NCBI RefSeq assembly: GCF_036588685.1
Contig: NC_086383.1
Location: forward strand, 59,347,448-59,411,447
Source: Mytilus trossulus
Lineage: Eukaryota; Mollusca; Bivalvia; Mytilida; Mytilidae
DNA: 64,000 nt
Direction of reading: 5' to 3'
Each line of letters starts with the position of its first letter. Within the stretch, counting starts at the first letter, position 1. This document shows positions 34,655 through 48,159 of this stretch, piece after piece. Below the pieces are notes generated by a model. The model made no database searches. It was not told the DNA's origin and saw only the letters and a program-made list of their open reading frames with translations. A program made the translations under genes and the position numbers.

Positions 34655-37453
34655 TTAAAGGGAAAATTCACGATTTTTTACTTATGGTTTAAATATGTTC
34701 ATTATGACATAATATATATATTCACAAAGTTTTATCGCTATATGTGCAGTAATAAAGGAGAAATTCAATATTTAATGAAAAAATATTAACTACTTCCTGT
34801 AGGTCGTGACGTTTTCTCCTGGTTTTTGCATGCCGGGATTTAAAATACAATCATTAAAAGTCTTGGTTTTTAATCATATTTTAACGTAATCGTAAGCGCG
34901 CCGATGACTTATGCTTTATCTAAATAACCATCCGATAATAAGAAGATAAAACGCACAGACGTTCAATTGTACATATTCATGAGATAAATTTTCTATGTTA
35001 AACGTATATATTCGAATTATTTTTGTAGACAACACAAAAATTTATAAATTTATTTTTAATTAATATATTTTCGGACTGATAAGGTGAACAAAGTAAAGAA
35101 CAATAATCTGTAAAGACAATATGTTGGTGTACTTTTATTGACCTTTTACTATCTCTGCTATGACTTGATACGATGTGTGTATTCACGGTTCTGTGGCAAT
35201 ACTCGTAGATGGCTTGTTGAAAGGTAAATTGTTATTTGCACTTTGGTATTTAACCACGCCTCTCGGGCACACTTTGCCAGGTGTGACTGTCTATTCGGAT
35301 CAGTGAATTATAAGACAAGGGAGCATTCAATATACATATTTAAAATATATATTCAAGTTTGTGACAAATAAAAATTGATCGCCGTGGAATTATTTAATTA
35401 TGTTTTGTGCTATTATTTATTTGAATTTAAATAAGTTAATTTACTAAGAAATACACAATTTTCGGTTAAAGACGGGAAACTTAAATCATATGTCCGATCG
35501 AAATGATTTACACCTTTTGTCCTTGATTGATGTCTAATAAAAAGGAGTTCTTAGAAATTATAAATAGCTTTACCAAAGTATTTTTATTTGTCTTTATTAG
35601 GCAAATAAATGAATGAGAACACTTAGATTTAGACTTTTTAAAAGCCACGTATAAATTAATAACTGGAACTGAAGATAACTCTACCGAAGCGGAATATAAT
35701 ATGAACGAATAAAGAAAAAATATTTTTCTACTTGAGAAGTTTTAAAAATTTGACAGCAAATTTACGGTCTTCTTGGAAAGGAATCGAAAAATTACGAATA
35801 GATATTTTTTATCAAGTGTGAAAAAGGTCAACCAAATTTAATCATAATCGGGGACGTCCTTATTAAAATAGTCTTCGTCTCACAACGTATAATACTTAAT
35901 AACTATTTGACCAAAGATGTTTAAAAACAAAAGACAACGAATTTAATGTCATCTTTCCCTATTTTTGAATGTAATTATAAGTCTGTTCAACTGGCAAGAA
36001 TACCCCTAAAGCGGACAAATATCTGACAAGCAGTTTATTCTTTAAATTTGCTGTCATTGAATATCAAGAAAGAAAATAAATCCCGAAAATGATTTGAAAC
36101 TTTAATACTCAATAGCTTTCCTAGAAAATATTCACATCCCTCGGGGATTATTAGTGTAGTACGTCCAGTTGCATATGTCGGAACAATTATGGTGATGACG
36201 AATTTCTTTCTTTATTCGAGAACAATCTAATTGATATATAAATCTGTAGATTTTACTATGTTCATAACTTCGATGAACCAAAGCAAGTTATAGATCGACC
36301 TATCTTTAAATCAAATTGGTCCTCTTCTTCTTCTTCTTTTGGTATATGATAGTCTATCGAATTGGATGATTACATACTGTTGGTATACGTGGACTAGTCT
36401 AATATTTACAAAACTTTTACCCCAATTTGCACAAAATTTATGTTTCTTTCAATGTATACATGTATATATTTTAAATTGCGCTGTAATTCCGTAACTTTCT
36501 ATCCGGGCGTATAAACGAATCGTCGACAAGTGCGCACATTTTTTTTATCAACATTTCTGGAATGATCCAACTACGTCCATTACTATTGACAACGAGTAAA
36601 TATTACATTTTCCCAGAGACATATAATACAAATATTTTTTTTATTTTTTTCTTGTATCATTTTTTTTTTTATAAATAATATTCTTTACACCAGAAATTTT
36701 ATTTATAAACAAGCGTATGAGTTAAGTAATGACTAGTATATTATATCACTTTCGGACACGCAAGACTGAGATGTATATTATAAATGCACCTGATAGTTCA
36801 AAATGGAAAGTTATAAGTTATCGGCCGTGTACACTGATCAATACCTACAGAAGTGAAACGATGCATGAACTTGCAAGCCCGACAGGAAATCGCCTGAATA
36901 CCTGGACGTGTCACCTTACACCCCTCACAATACCTTTGGGAGTAATACCTTAAGCCATGCGGGTGACCAGTGGAGCGAAGATCCTAATTTATTTGAATAA
37001 AGTATATTACTTTAAAGAATTATGAACGAATTAGATTTTCGAAAACAATTTTCACGGAACACTTATTTATGATTTGAACTTTGACTTTTAACTAATTCCA
37101 ATATTAACAGTTTAAAAATAACAGACTATATGGTTATTAAAAAAATAAGAACATTTTCCGTATCAAGTTAGTTAGTCAAATAAAACAACCGTAAGATTGA
37201 CAAGATATCGACACGTAATAAAGACTACATCGGTTACTGTAGTTTTGTTTCTTTGTGGTTTATAGACATATCGGGATTTTTATTTGGACAAGATAACAAA
37301 ATGGCGGAAGGCAAAGAACTGATACTCAAAATTTAAAATCGATGGTGATCTCTTATCTAGCGGAATAAAACTTTGATATTTATAAATTTGAGCATTTTTA
37401 TACAGAATGGACATTATATCAATTTTTGATTTTTTTGCGAAGTTTCCCTTTAA
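34655..37453. mobile_element. TTAA-flanked inverted-repeat pair, possible 2.8-kb DNA element
   Basis: Left end ttaaagggaaaattcacg. Right end, reverse-complemented, ttaaagggaaacttcgc. A second shared block (caaagtttta followed by cgcta) sits 70-80 bases in from each end. TTAA at both borders would fit a piggyBac-type target duplication. No transposase frame is visible in the 2.8 kb, so it may instead be two related MITEs in opposite orientation. Confidence 0.4.
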
Positions 37454-37525
37454 AACACTCTATATATCTCATGCAGAACACTTTTCGTTCTTATGTTATC
37501 TTGGTACTCACCTGACCCCCCCCTT

Positions 37526-37530
<5 letters not shown>

Positions 37531-37594
<64 letters not shown>
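37531..37594 (+). repeat. (CT)32 microsatellite
   Basis: Uninterrupted CT dinucleotides, 64 bases, preceded by C and T runs. Confidence 0.98.
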
Positions 37595-37596
<2 letters not shown>

Positions 37597-38519
37597 ATGT
37601 CCCTGTTGACCCTTCGTACATAGGTCGGTCTCATTTTAACAATTGTATAATTAGTTACAGTTATTAAAACTTTAGCCTTGATCTAATAAGTTGAATGTAG
37701 ACTACCGTCTGACAAAAACACCTATTTATGGTTTTATTAATGTCAAAAAGAGGTTTTACAAGTCTTATATTGTCTTTATTTGGCTAAAAGAATTCCTCTG
37801 ACGTTTATAAGAAGAAAGTGTTAAGTAGTTGTCATAAATCTTCATGACATGCGACATATGAATTCGGTCAAGTGTAAAGCAAATGTTTCCTTTTTTACTT
37901 ATTTCATATGCACATCTGCACTTCATTTTTTTTATCGCCTGCTATAACAGCATCACGTGGTGACACATAATATGCAAATTCAACATAATACAACCTAGTA
38001 CGCTTATAAACTGTTAACCTACACTGTATCAATCTGATATAAAACCGTGCACGCATTGCCCCCATTTTCTGATATATCGCGTGACAAAGCATTTTTTTAA
38101 AATTAAATGCGACATTTTAGAAAACGTGAGCGATGCGATATCCGATTATCGATTACATTGTTAATGCATGTAACGGGTATCGTCGAATAGCTATATAAAC
38201 CAAGACGATGTGACACATATAACATCGATTATATATGCTTCAATAATCGGGGGAATTAAAGAGTTTACCGAATTCATTTCGTAGTCTACTCGATTAAACT
38301 CTTTTTGTACATGTATCTATTGTCTATATTCGCCGAGATATATACGATAAGTCATATTAAATATCCTTTATTAAATATACTTTGTTATTTGCAGTATACC
38401 TCATAGTCATTTTTTATATTGACATTTCTCCGCACAAACTACTAATGCCTCATGTTTGTCTTTTTAAAGTGAAGATACACTTACCGGGTGCACTTGAGTC
38501 AATTTCAACATAGTATTCA

Positions 38520-38717
38520 TTGATACATTGCTACTATTTTGAGTGTATTTTCTGTGGTATATTATTTTATTTTATTATTTTTATAACACTGTTATATATC
38601 TTTTATTATGTGTGTATTGCATATGTTAATGTTTATAATAATATTGTCTGTATCATATGCCCTCCTGGGGCCCTAATTTGGAAAATAAAAATATTCTATT
38701 CTATTCTATTCTATTCT
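38520..38717 (+). repeat. 3' tail of a non-LTR retrotransposon with (ATTCT)n end
   Basis: 'gccctcctggggccctaatt' then 'ggaaaataaaaatattctat' and about five ATTCT units (to 38717). Mollusc CR1/L2-like elements end in 'gggcc...aaataaagattctattcta'. Only the extreme 3' end is present, which fits 5' truncation on insertion. Family recognition is from memory. Confidence 0.6.
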
Positions 38718-38719
38718 AT

Positions 38720-39835
38720 ACTAGTAGCCTTTTTGTGCTGAGTCGGCTTAAAGCAAAAACCAATGATATCACTCATCAATCTATAATTGTCTTAATCAAT
38801 CAGTATGATTCATGTACCAATTCAATTCAATTATATCCTGACCACAGAACAATTGGTGAAAAAATTAAGAATAAAAGATTTTTTTAAAAGAAATAAAGAT
38901 TTCTTTCGATGATTAAGTTATAATAGTTTATCGTGTAGCGCATTGAATGTGAACCAATATCCAGGATTTAAAAAAGATCTTCTTAAAAATTCATGTTGCA
39001 TGTTTCTTTTTTACTAACGTGCTCTAAAAAATTTAAATGTCACTGGTACTCCGAAAAAAGACAGGGACGTGTTTTATTCGGAGTACCCTCAACAAGTCGA
39101 ATAGTCACACAAAAAAATAACTGTAATTCGGAAATAAAATGTACAAATGAACTTCATATATATATATCTACTATGTAAAAATATGTTAATAATGATGATG
39201 ATCAAATGAGAAGTTATATAAATCATTTAATGAGAAGTTATATAAACTAGAATTAGGAATTTATCAATTCTAAATATAGATATGTTTATGCAAAACATTC
39301 TTTAGTACGTATGATAAGGGGCTGGGTTGGGGTCTCTATAATAGAGAAATATTAGACAAACAAAAAATAATAATAAAAGAAAATATATAGAGTACTTTGA
39401 TATAATTACACACTGACAAAACCTTTAATACTTTATTAATAAAACAATGGGATAAATAAATAAAGAATGAACAAAAATTAAGTAAAAAATAAGAATTATG
39501 AAATAAAGGATCCCCATCCAGAATGTCATTAATTTCTGTGGTGACATAAATTTTCACTTGTGTTTTAAGTAACCGACAATAATAAATCTGTAACAACAAT
39601 TTCTTGATTAGTATGTTGACAATTAATTCAAATTAGTTTCCTTACTATGTATTTTTATTATTTACTTCTTTATATAACATTGTTTAATCAGTTTTGGGTT
39701 CAAGTTAAATAGAGATTTCGGGAGAACTCGATTCAGTTTTGTGAGAGCACGAAGGATTACTTTTATGAATTTTCATTGTTTTTGTTTACTGCAAGTGAAA
39801 TCAAACAGTAAAACATATCTTGTAAAGTGGTACGT
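38720..39835. other. No gene recognised
   Basis: AT-rich. A short direct repeat 'aatgagaagttatataaa' occurs twice at 39207-39247. No supported gene. Confidence 0.45.
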
Positions 39836-39849
39836 ATTGCATCTATTTT

Positions 39850-40078
39850 GTTCTTTCCTCTGTATTTATTTTTGTTCTTTCTTCTGTATTTATTTTTGTT
39901 CTTTCTTCTGAATTTGGTTTTGTTCTTTCTTCTGCATTTATTTTTGTTATTTCTTCTGCATTTGTTTTTGTTCTTTCTTCTGCATTTATTTTTGTTCTTT
40001 CTTCTGCATTTATTTTTGATCTTTCTTCTGCATTTATTTTTGTTCTTTCTTCTGCATTTATTTTTGTTCTTTCTACTG
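39850..40078 (+). repeat. 24-bp minisatellite, about nine units
   Basis: Unit 'ttctttcttctgcatttatt' plus 'tttg', exact 24-bp register. The Leu/Phe-rich frame across it is a repeat artefact. Confidence 0.9.
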
Positions 40079-40421
40079 TTTTTTGTATTCTTTGGCTTAG
40101 TTGTTCTTATCTTTAAGCCTTATTATGTACAATTTTAATCTGACGAGATAAATCTTCGGCTGACGGAAAATTGTCGATAATTGCCTAACAGCAACAGGAG
40201 ACGGAATTTCTTATATTATATCTCAAATACTCGCTTACGAGGGATCAACTTTCACTAGCGAGAAGTTGGTGAGTTTGACAAATCTTTTTAACGAACCAAC
40301 GCTTTATATCCATTGTTTCTGTAACACAATCAAAGTTATCCGGTGTATACTTATAAAATACATGGGAATTATAAATGCCTTTGATTTCCATCAGTCACAT
40401 GTACGAAAGTAAACAAGATAA

Positions 40422-40708
40422 GGGAGCTACCATTTGATTTTTATGGGGGGGCTAGGATGAAAAATTTTGTCCTGCTTTTTTTTATAGCTGTAATCTCTCA
40501 CTGTCCTGCCTTTTTATTTTTCACTCTGTTCGGTCCTGCCTTTTTTTTTTTAGTTTAATCTGACTTTTTTTTTTTACCTAAATCGTCGTCCTGACTATTT
40601 TTTTTTGCAAGTGTCTCATCCTGCCTATTTTTTTTACTCAAAACTCCTGTCCTGCCTTTTTTTTCAAATTTCATCCTAGCCCCCCATAAAAATCAAATGG
40701 TAGCTCCC
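40422..40708. mobile_element. 287-bp MITE with ~40-bp TIRs and TAA duplication
   Basis: Left end gggagctaccatttgatttt and its inverted complement at the right end agree over about 40 bases, apart from one G in a homopolymer. TAA is at 40419-40421 and 40709-40711. The interior is a degenerate repeat of 'gtcctgccttttttttt'. The TAA target fits PIF/Harbinger-type MITEs. No coding content. Confidence 0.85.
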
Positions 40709-41025
40709 TAATGCGATGATGTTTAGTACAAATATCGAAGCGAGTTGATAAGGAAGGAAGCCATCACCGACATAATTGTATATTTCCTTTATTTTAAAGA
40801 TGCATCATTGATCGAATATCCTGTTCTCAGAAGATGGAACACATTATTTGATGAAATGAGTTTATGACTGCAGGTTTTCCGTGAAACATTGTCGTTCTAA
40901 TACTTCTCTTTTTACCCTTAACTAATGTGTAAGTAATAGTTATCCCATGAGGACGCGTTGTGTCAGTGTAAGATCATCACGATGACCGTAGTATTTATAT
41001 TGTTATTGTACTTTTTCTAGAAACT

Positions 41026-41112
41026 TAACTGTATAACGTTTTATAAGGGAGATTGTTAACTGTATAACGTTTTATAAGGGAGATTGTTAACTGTATAACG
41101 TTTTATAAGGGA
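41026..41112 (+). repeat. Three 31-bp tandem units
   Basis: 'taactgtataacgttttata' plus 'agggagattgt' starts at 41026, 41057 and 41088. Confidence 0.9.
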
Positions 41113-41574
41113 AATAACAATCTATCTATTTATATATCTTAGGATGAGATAGCCAAATTTATAAAAATATTTATGAGAAGCAAAACCACATGAGCTTCAT
41201 AGTTCTAAGAGAGTTTAAATGGGTTTTACTGAATAGAAAATAAGGGTTCAAATCTTTCGAAAAATGGAGCAAAAAATAAAGACTACAGAAAAATGTGACA
41301 AAATGATAAAAAATAGAGAATAATGGGTAAGAAATAGACTGACAAAACTGACCTAAATATTAAAAAAAAAGTATACATAAATGAACGACTCTAAGTCAAT
41401 ACCCTCTGAGAACATTCAGAGTTGTACCCCTTTATAAAATTAAACACAAAACTGTAAATGGACAAAATAAGCTACAACGAATATTTTGGTTACGAACTAT
41501 TGCATATATTATTCATACATTATAGGTTATATTTTCGCATTTTGAATGATAAAGTTAATAACGAAGTATAAGGT

Positions 41575-41760
41575 TCTGTACAGACAGTGTAAGGAACTGT
41601 ACAGACAGTGTAAGGAACTGTACAGACAGTGTAAGGAACTGTACAGACAGTGTAAGGAACTGTACAGACAGTGTAAGGAACTGTACAGACAGTGTAAGGA
41701 ACTGTACAGACAGTGTAAGGAACTGTACAGACAGTATAAGGAACTGTACAGACAGTGCAA
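41575..41760 (+). repeat. 21-bp minisatellite, nine units
   Basis: Unit 'gtacagacagtgtaaggaac' plus t, almost invariant. The 7-residue periodic frames on both strands are artefacts. Confidence 0.95.
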
Positions 41761-42284
41761 GTGTCTTAACCGGAGACTGGGGTATTCTAAAATTTCATAA
41801 GCGTAAACTCTTAAAATAAAAAGCACAAATGAAAAATAGAAAAAAAAACAGAAATGTTTAATGAACCGTGGAATCTGTCCTTAAACTTGAAATTGCTACA
41901 TAAATCACAATTGATATTATTATCATATTCATACTCAATTTTAATTTAATGTGACTTCAACCTCATGGGAAACCGTTTTAACCACTAATTCACTTCAACC
42001 TGTGATGGGACGAGTGGATGGACGGACAGAAAACACCATTACCTCGTCTATCGCAAGAAGGGTATTATTTTTATGTAAAACAACCATGACCACTACTTTT
42101 GTTAATATAATCAAACGAAGCCGAGATTTTCTCAAAGACAAAAAGAAGAAAAGTATATTCTCACTCTTAGAAAGTAAAGTGACAAACGAATGGGTAACAT
42201 TTCTGTTCCTTACTGTAACGCATCTTTTATCTGGGTACAGTATATCAATATATATGTTCCTGCTCATATGAATAACAAGTAAGG

Positions 42285-42570
42285 AACTTTTTATATCCCA
42301 TTATGGGCATTATGTTTTCTGGTATGCGCGTCCGTCCGTTCGTTCGTTATTCTGTCCGTCTGTCCCGCTTCAGGTTTAAGTTTTTGGTCGAGGTAGTTTT
42401 TAATGAAGTTGAAGTCCAATCTACTTGAAACTTAGTACCCATGTTTCCTATGATTTGATCTTTCTAATGTATATATTAATACCAAATTAGAGATTTTTCC
42501 ACATTTTCACGGCCCATTGAACATAGAAAATGATATTGCGGATAGAGAATCCGTGTACTTTGGACACATT
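42285..42570 (+). repeat. Family C dispersed repeat
   Basis: 'cattatgggcattatgtttt', then 'cgtccgtccgttcgttcgtt' and 'aagtttttggtcgaggtag', ending near 'ggacacattcttgtt'. Confidence 0.7.
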
Positions 42571-42574
42571 CTTG

Positions 42575-43640
42575 TTTCTCTTTAAAATAGTATCCGTAAG
42601 CTTTCAGTATTCGCAATAAAAATCAAACTTGTTGCGATAAGATTTCCCTAGTCTTGCAATCAAGCTACGTTGTATTTGTTTAAAATGTTATTGAAAAGGG
42701 TGAAAAGATTTTATATACCCCATAAAAAAAACTGGTCCAAGGTAAAATGAAATTATTTTACCACTATGATCTCCAAATATATGCCTATTTATTAAAAAGA
42801 TAGCAATTTACCATATATTTTGATATACAATGTCCGTAATGACTTATATATACCCGTATATAAATCATATACCTAAATTTAATATGCGTTCTCACGAAAT
42901 GTGGCCAATCTAGGCTAATAGAATTAGAGTTATATCGTATTTGAAATTTTAACTGTTACTGGTTACATAGGCGATACGGATGCGTAATTTCACAGGTGGA
43001 AAAATTTATATGTTTCGTTAAAAAGTTTATTTTATAAAACTTTTAATTTCAAAAATTCGGAGAAATCATATAAGCGTTACTTCATTTTTCTAATCTCTAA
43101 CTATATTATGTTTCCGTAACGGAGCCACACGTCTTGACTGTTTTTATGTGGATATATAAGTTTTAATGGGATGTAAATAATTTATTTTTAAAATTGAATT
43201 GTGAATTGCAATTTTTGTCAGTTTCCCTATTTACAATAAAAAAGATTTTAATCAATTTCCGTTGAAAAATTTGAAGATTTAATTGTTTCTATAAAATTTG
43301 TATGTGAAAAGTTTATATTAAAATCTCCTAAGAGTATACAATGTGTGTTATTGACTTAAGTATTCATTCGACCATTATATGGAGCGAGAAGGACAAAAGG
43401 CAAATGAAACCATATCTGGTGTCATAAATGATAACAAGATGTGAGCATCTCAAATGGAAAATATCACAGAAAAGAAACTACCACGAACCGGAAGTGAAAG
43501 CGAGTTACTGGAGAGATATTTAAAATTAAATAAGCCGTGTACCTGCGAAAATGGATGTTCCTCAGGTATTGTCTAAACAATATTCTTTTCATTTACATTT
43601 ATATCATACAATTATTCTAACTTTTCACTTCATTATCGTC
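42575..43640. other. No gene recognised
   Basis: AT-rich, no supported feature. Confidence 0.45.
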
Positions 43641-44029
43641 CTGAACTTGCATGACCTATTTGCCACTGGATGTTAAGCAATCAACAATCAATCATCTTTT
43701 GAATCAATTATTAACAATGAAATATTAATTACTTAAGATATGTAATTTTATAAAACTGAATTTGATGCCCGAAATCACAGTCGAAATTTTAAACACAATC
43801 TAAAAATGATATAGATACATTGTATACATCGGTAATCAAATTTGAGCAATTGTTTTTGTGTTACAGGAAACGTATTTTCTTTTCTTAGCACACAGTTTTT
43901 AATTCTCGCAAACCGGAGATATCAACTTCATTCTCTGTTTCCCTGACATCTCATTAACGTTGTGGTCTCAATCCGCCTATGAAAACTGTCATCGCCATTG
44001 ATATCGTAGTCACGGAAACACTTTTAACA

Positions 44030-44330
44030 GTCAACTGCCATCTCAACTGCAAAATGTGATCTCAGTTGTCAACTGACAATTTTGAATGTCAACTGTTTAA
44101 ATGCCAACTGGCATCTCAACTATCAACTCGCCATCTTAAAAGCCAATTGTCATTCTTACTAAAAACTTTCACCTTAGTAACCAACTGACATCTTAACTTT
44201 CAACTGCCATTCTAACTGCCAAATGTTTTTTTTTTAATCTTTATGTTATCTTAACAACGAACTTAACTATCAACTAAACTACCAAAGACATCTTAAATTC
44301 CAACTGTCATCTTAACTGCCAACTGGATAT
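44030..44330 (+). repeat. Degenerate 'caactgccatcttaa' tandem region
   Basis: Loose ~20-bp repeats of 'tcaactgccatctcaactgc' with many changes. It looks like the decayed edge of the array that follows. Confidence 0.55.
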
Positions 44331-44334
44331 TGGT

Positions 44335-45745
44335 ATTATCACAGGCATCATTAATGACAGTGACATCTTTATCTATTTATTATACTGACAATGTCATCTT
44401 TATCTATTTATTATACTGACAATGTCATCTTTATATCTTTACTACACTGACGTTGTCAACGTTGTCATATCATACTTCAATAGTTACTAATACAACCATC
44501 ATTACTGACAATGTCATCTTTATCTCTTTACCTGAGTGACATTGTCATCTTAATATCTTTACCAGAATGACATTGTCATCTTTATCTCTTTACCAGAATG
44601 ACGTTGTCATCTTAATATCTTTACCAGAATGACATTGTCATCTTTATCTCTTTACCTGAGTGAAATTGTCATCTTTATCTCTTTACCTGAGTGAAATTGT
44701 CATCTTTATCTTTTTTAAATACAAGAATGACATTGTCATCTTTATCTCTTTTAAATACAAGAATGACATTGTCATCTTTATCTCTTTACCAGAATGACAT
44801 TGTCATCTTAATATCTTTTAAATACCAGAATGACATTGTCATCTTTATCTCTTTACCAGAATGACATTGTCATCTTTATCTCTTTACCAGAATGACATTG
44901 TCATCTTAATATCTTTTAAATACCAGAATGACATTGTCATCTTTATCTCTTTACCAGAATAACATTGTCATCTTTATCTCGTACAAGAATGACATTGTCA
45001 TCTTTATCTCGTACAAGAATGACATTGTCATCTTTATCTCGTACAAGAATGACATTGTCATCTTTATCTCGTACACGAATGACATTAACATCTTTATCCC
45101 TTTACCAGAATGACATTGTCATCTTTACCCCTTTACCAGAATGAGAATGACATTGTCATCTTTATCTCTTTACCAGAATAACATTGTCATCTTTATCTCG
45201 TACAAGAATGACATTGTCATCTTTATCTCGTACAAGAATGACATTGTCATCTTTATCTCGTACAAGAATGACATTGTCATCTTTATCTCGTACACGAATG
45301 ACATTAACATCTTTATCCCTTTACCAGAATGACATTGTCATCTTTACCCCTTTACCAGAATGACATTGTCAAATTTATATCATTGCCAGAATGACATCGT
45401 CACCTGTATAGCTTTACAAGAATGACATTGTCAAATGTATATCTTTACCAGAATGACATCGTCACCTTTAAATCTTTACCAGAATGACATCGTCATCTTT
45501 AAATCTTTACCAGAATGACATCGTCACCTTTAAATCTTTACCAGAATGACATTGTCAAATGTATATCTTTACCAGAATGACATCGTCATCTTTATCTATT
45601 TACAAGAATGATATTGTCATCTTTAAATCTTTACCAGAATGACATCGTCACCTTTAACTCTTTACCAGAATGACATTGTCAAATGTATATCTTTACCAGA
45701 ATGACATCGTCATCTTTATCTATTTACAAGAATGGTATTGTCAAC
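44335..45745 (+). repeat. Long complex satellite, ~30-bp units
   Basis: About 40 units of 'accagaatgacattgtcatc' plus 'tttatctcttt'. Variants include 'cgtacaagaatgac' blocks, 'catcgtca' in place of 'cattgtca' in the right third, and longer units with 'ttttaaatac'. A 219-bp block recurs: 44961 and 45180 mark the same position in the two copies. Confidence 0.9.
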
Positions 45746-46089
45746 GTTGTCCTGCTATGATAATCCATCATTACTGAGATTGTCATCTAAGCACGGTATT
45801 GACACATGTATCTGTGTTTACTAAAATGTCATATTGTCAACGTGTATTTGTTGCAGCTATGATAGAATTTACTCACTATAATCACTACTTGATAGATCTT
45901 GATAAGTTGTTCCTATTGGAACAAATTTCGTGTACCACTATAGTGGCCGGTTATTGCCATTTCGCCTTTAGAAATCGCTTAGTCGCCAATCACGAAAACA
46001 AAAGTCAATTCTTTTTCGGCTTCGCATTATTTAGATATAAAAAGATGTAGTATGAGTGACAATGAGACATCTTTCCATCCAATTCATTA

Positions 46090-47165
46090 TTGCATTTCAT
46101 TGTTTTCGCCGTATAAAATATTAAAGGCACCAGTGAAAGAGCGAAAACGTGAAATGGTCTTTACCGGCTACTATTGTATACCCTTTATTCCGTCAGAAAG
46201 TTCTGCAATAATTTTCAGTGGAAATAGTATTCCAGAACATTTATTCCATTTGCAAAAAGTAAAATCACAAAAATACTGAACTCCGAGGAAAATTCAAAAC
46301 GGAAAGTCAAACTATACTATTTAACTTTTAAGGAAATTATATTTCATGACATATTTAAATGTATATATATTGCGTCATCTCTAGGAAATATAATGATATT
46401 TTTGTACTTATTTTTGTGGTTACTTTGTCAATGTATTTTGGTTACATGTATTATCTCTGTGATTGATCATGTAACATGTGATGGTATTCATCTTCGATAT
46501 CTGTGTTTTTGAGAGTCATTCGGTGTCGATGTCTTGTGCTGCCCCGTACAATGTAAGTAGGTGATTTACACAGTTCTATCGCGACTTCAGTAATTACTAA
46601 AACTTTTGTATTATGAAAATGTCATTTTTTAAAACTAAAATCGTTAATATCGTCAGCTATTTACATCCTTTCTCTCAGTATTATTTTTATTGACACTGTT
46701 TTCTTTGTTTACTATTATGTCGTTGTTTTCTAGCTGTATTTCACAGGCATGCACTTGTCTGAGAATTTGTTTCCCTATATACCTTAATATAACATATGGA
46801 AAATTCTGAGACGAGTATGTGTATTGTGGCTTTGACTACCTTTTCAAGCTTTAGTTTTGAATTACTGCAACTTAAGAAATATTGGCGATTGTATTATCTG
46901 TACAAAATATGGAGATATTGGCATCTAAATAATTATGGCTTTAATTAAAATTCTTGAATATTATAGATTTTACGCTATATCGTACATTTTGTTAACCATA
47001 CCAAAAAAACATTCATTTATGTTTGCGTTAATGTATATATATCCATTGTGCAACTTTGCGTTGATACTTTTAAAAGAGTGTTTTTAAAACGTTTAATTTC
47101 CCCTTAACTTTTCATATCGACATAACACCATTCATGAATTCACGAGCGTGCAAAATACGCAGATT
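46090..47165. other. No gene recognised
   Basis: AT-rich spacer with no supported coding or RNA feature. Confidence 0.45.
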
Positions 47166-47170
47166 ATTAA

Positions 47171-47219
47171 GTCTAGGCAAGGAGGTTATATAAGACTCAT
47201 ATAACCTCCTTGGTCTAGG
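47171..47219. mobile_element. Micro-palindrome P4 with 7-bp flanking direct repeats
   Basis: Arms CAAGGAGGTTATAT (47178-47191) and reverse complement (47199-47212) around a 7-nt loop aagactc, flanked by gtctagg at 47171-47177 and 47213-47219. Confidence 0.72.
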
Positions 47220-48159
47220 CTTGTTAAGTTTGTCTAATCTGATAAAATGTATATACACACGTACATGTATATTATGCATAATAAAATGTGTCTTTATCAC
47301 TATTGTTTTTAAGATCTGGATTGATAGAGAGTGTTTTGTCCTAGTACCTTTGTCTTGAAGATATTTCACATTAAGTTTTAAAATATCGTGCTTTTACTAA
47401 TCATTATCTGCTAGAAGATGAACATTCTTTTACTTGACTCATGGCACATGTACTGAAAGTCGTGTTAAACAGCAACCAATCTTGCAATCAATGCAGTGGA
47501 TATTTTATTTACCGAGTTTGAAATTAACATCTTTTTAAAAGACCTCTGTCCCTGAAGAGAGCCGGAAGAGGTCGGTGTACACATAGATAGGGTTTTCTAC
47601 AGAAAAGGGTTACGTTTGAATATAAAAGCATATCAGCCTTATCAAATATGGATTTATAATTCTATATTACAAAATTTTGAGAAAAAAAAACGAAATAAAA
47701 ATATAGATTGGCTTATAAATATCGTGTGTTAATATTTTTTTTCAAATTAATTTTAATATCTTACCTCTTAATTAAGATATCCTATTTCATTTTTTCTTAC
47801 GAGGAGGCGTTCAATGAAAACATTCTTTTATTTACATAAGTTCATTATCAATTTACTACCTCTTGTGATATGAAAATGACTTTTGGGATTTTTACAAACT
47901 GTGCAGAATAGTACTTACTTCAAAATTATGTGACAAAAAAAATATCTTCAAAAAATCATTGTTAGACTGTAGTGCTACCTTAAATAACAGCAAGGTCTGA
48001 CAAGCGTATAGATATGTTAAATTTGCTTTGGCGTAGGTGATACCATTTTCTCTGAAATCTGTCCTAAATATACATTAAATTATGAGTCATCTGTAATCTT
48101 AGTAAGCGTGCATTGCATAGACATACGTGTACTAATAATTTCACAAACTCGGATACACT

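Noticed and set aside
41527..41826. Open frames with 7-residue periodicity on both strands
   Set aside because: Produced by the 21-bp minisatellite.
41951..42271. 106-codon plus-strand frame with a Lys-rich middle
   Set aside because: No domain, no splice context, and the frame on the opposite strand is equally open. It overlaps repeat-like sequence.
44335..45745. CRISPR-like array
   Set aside because: Units are contiguous and related with no unique spacers, and the genome is eukaryotic. It is a satellite.
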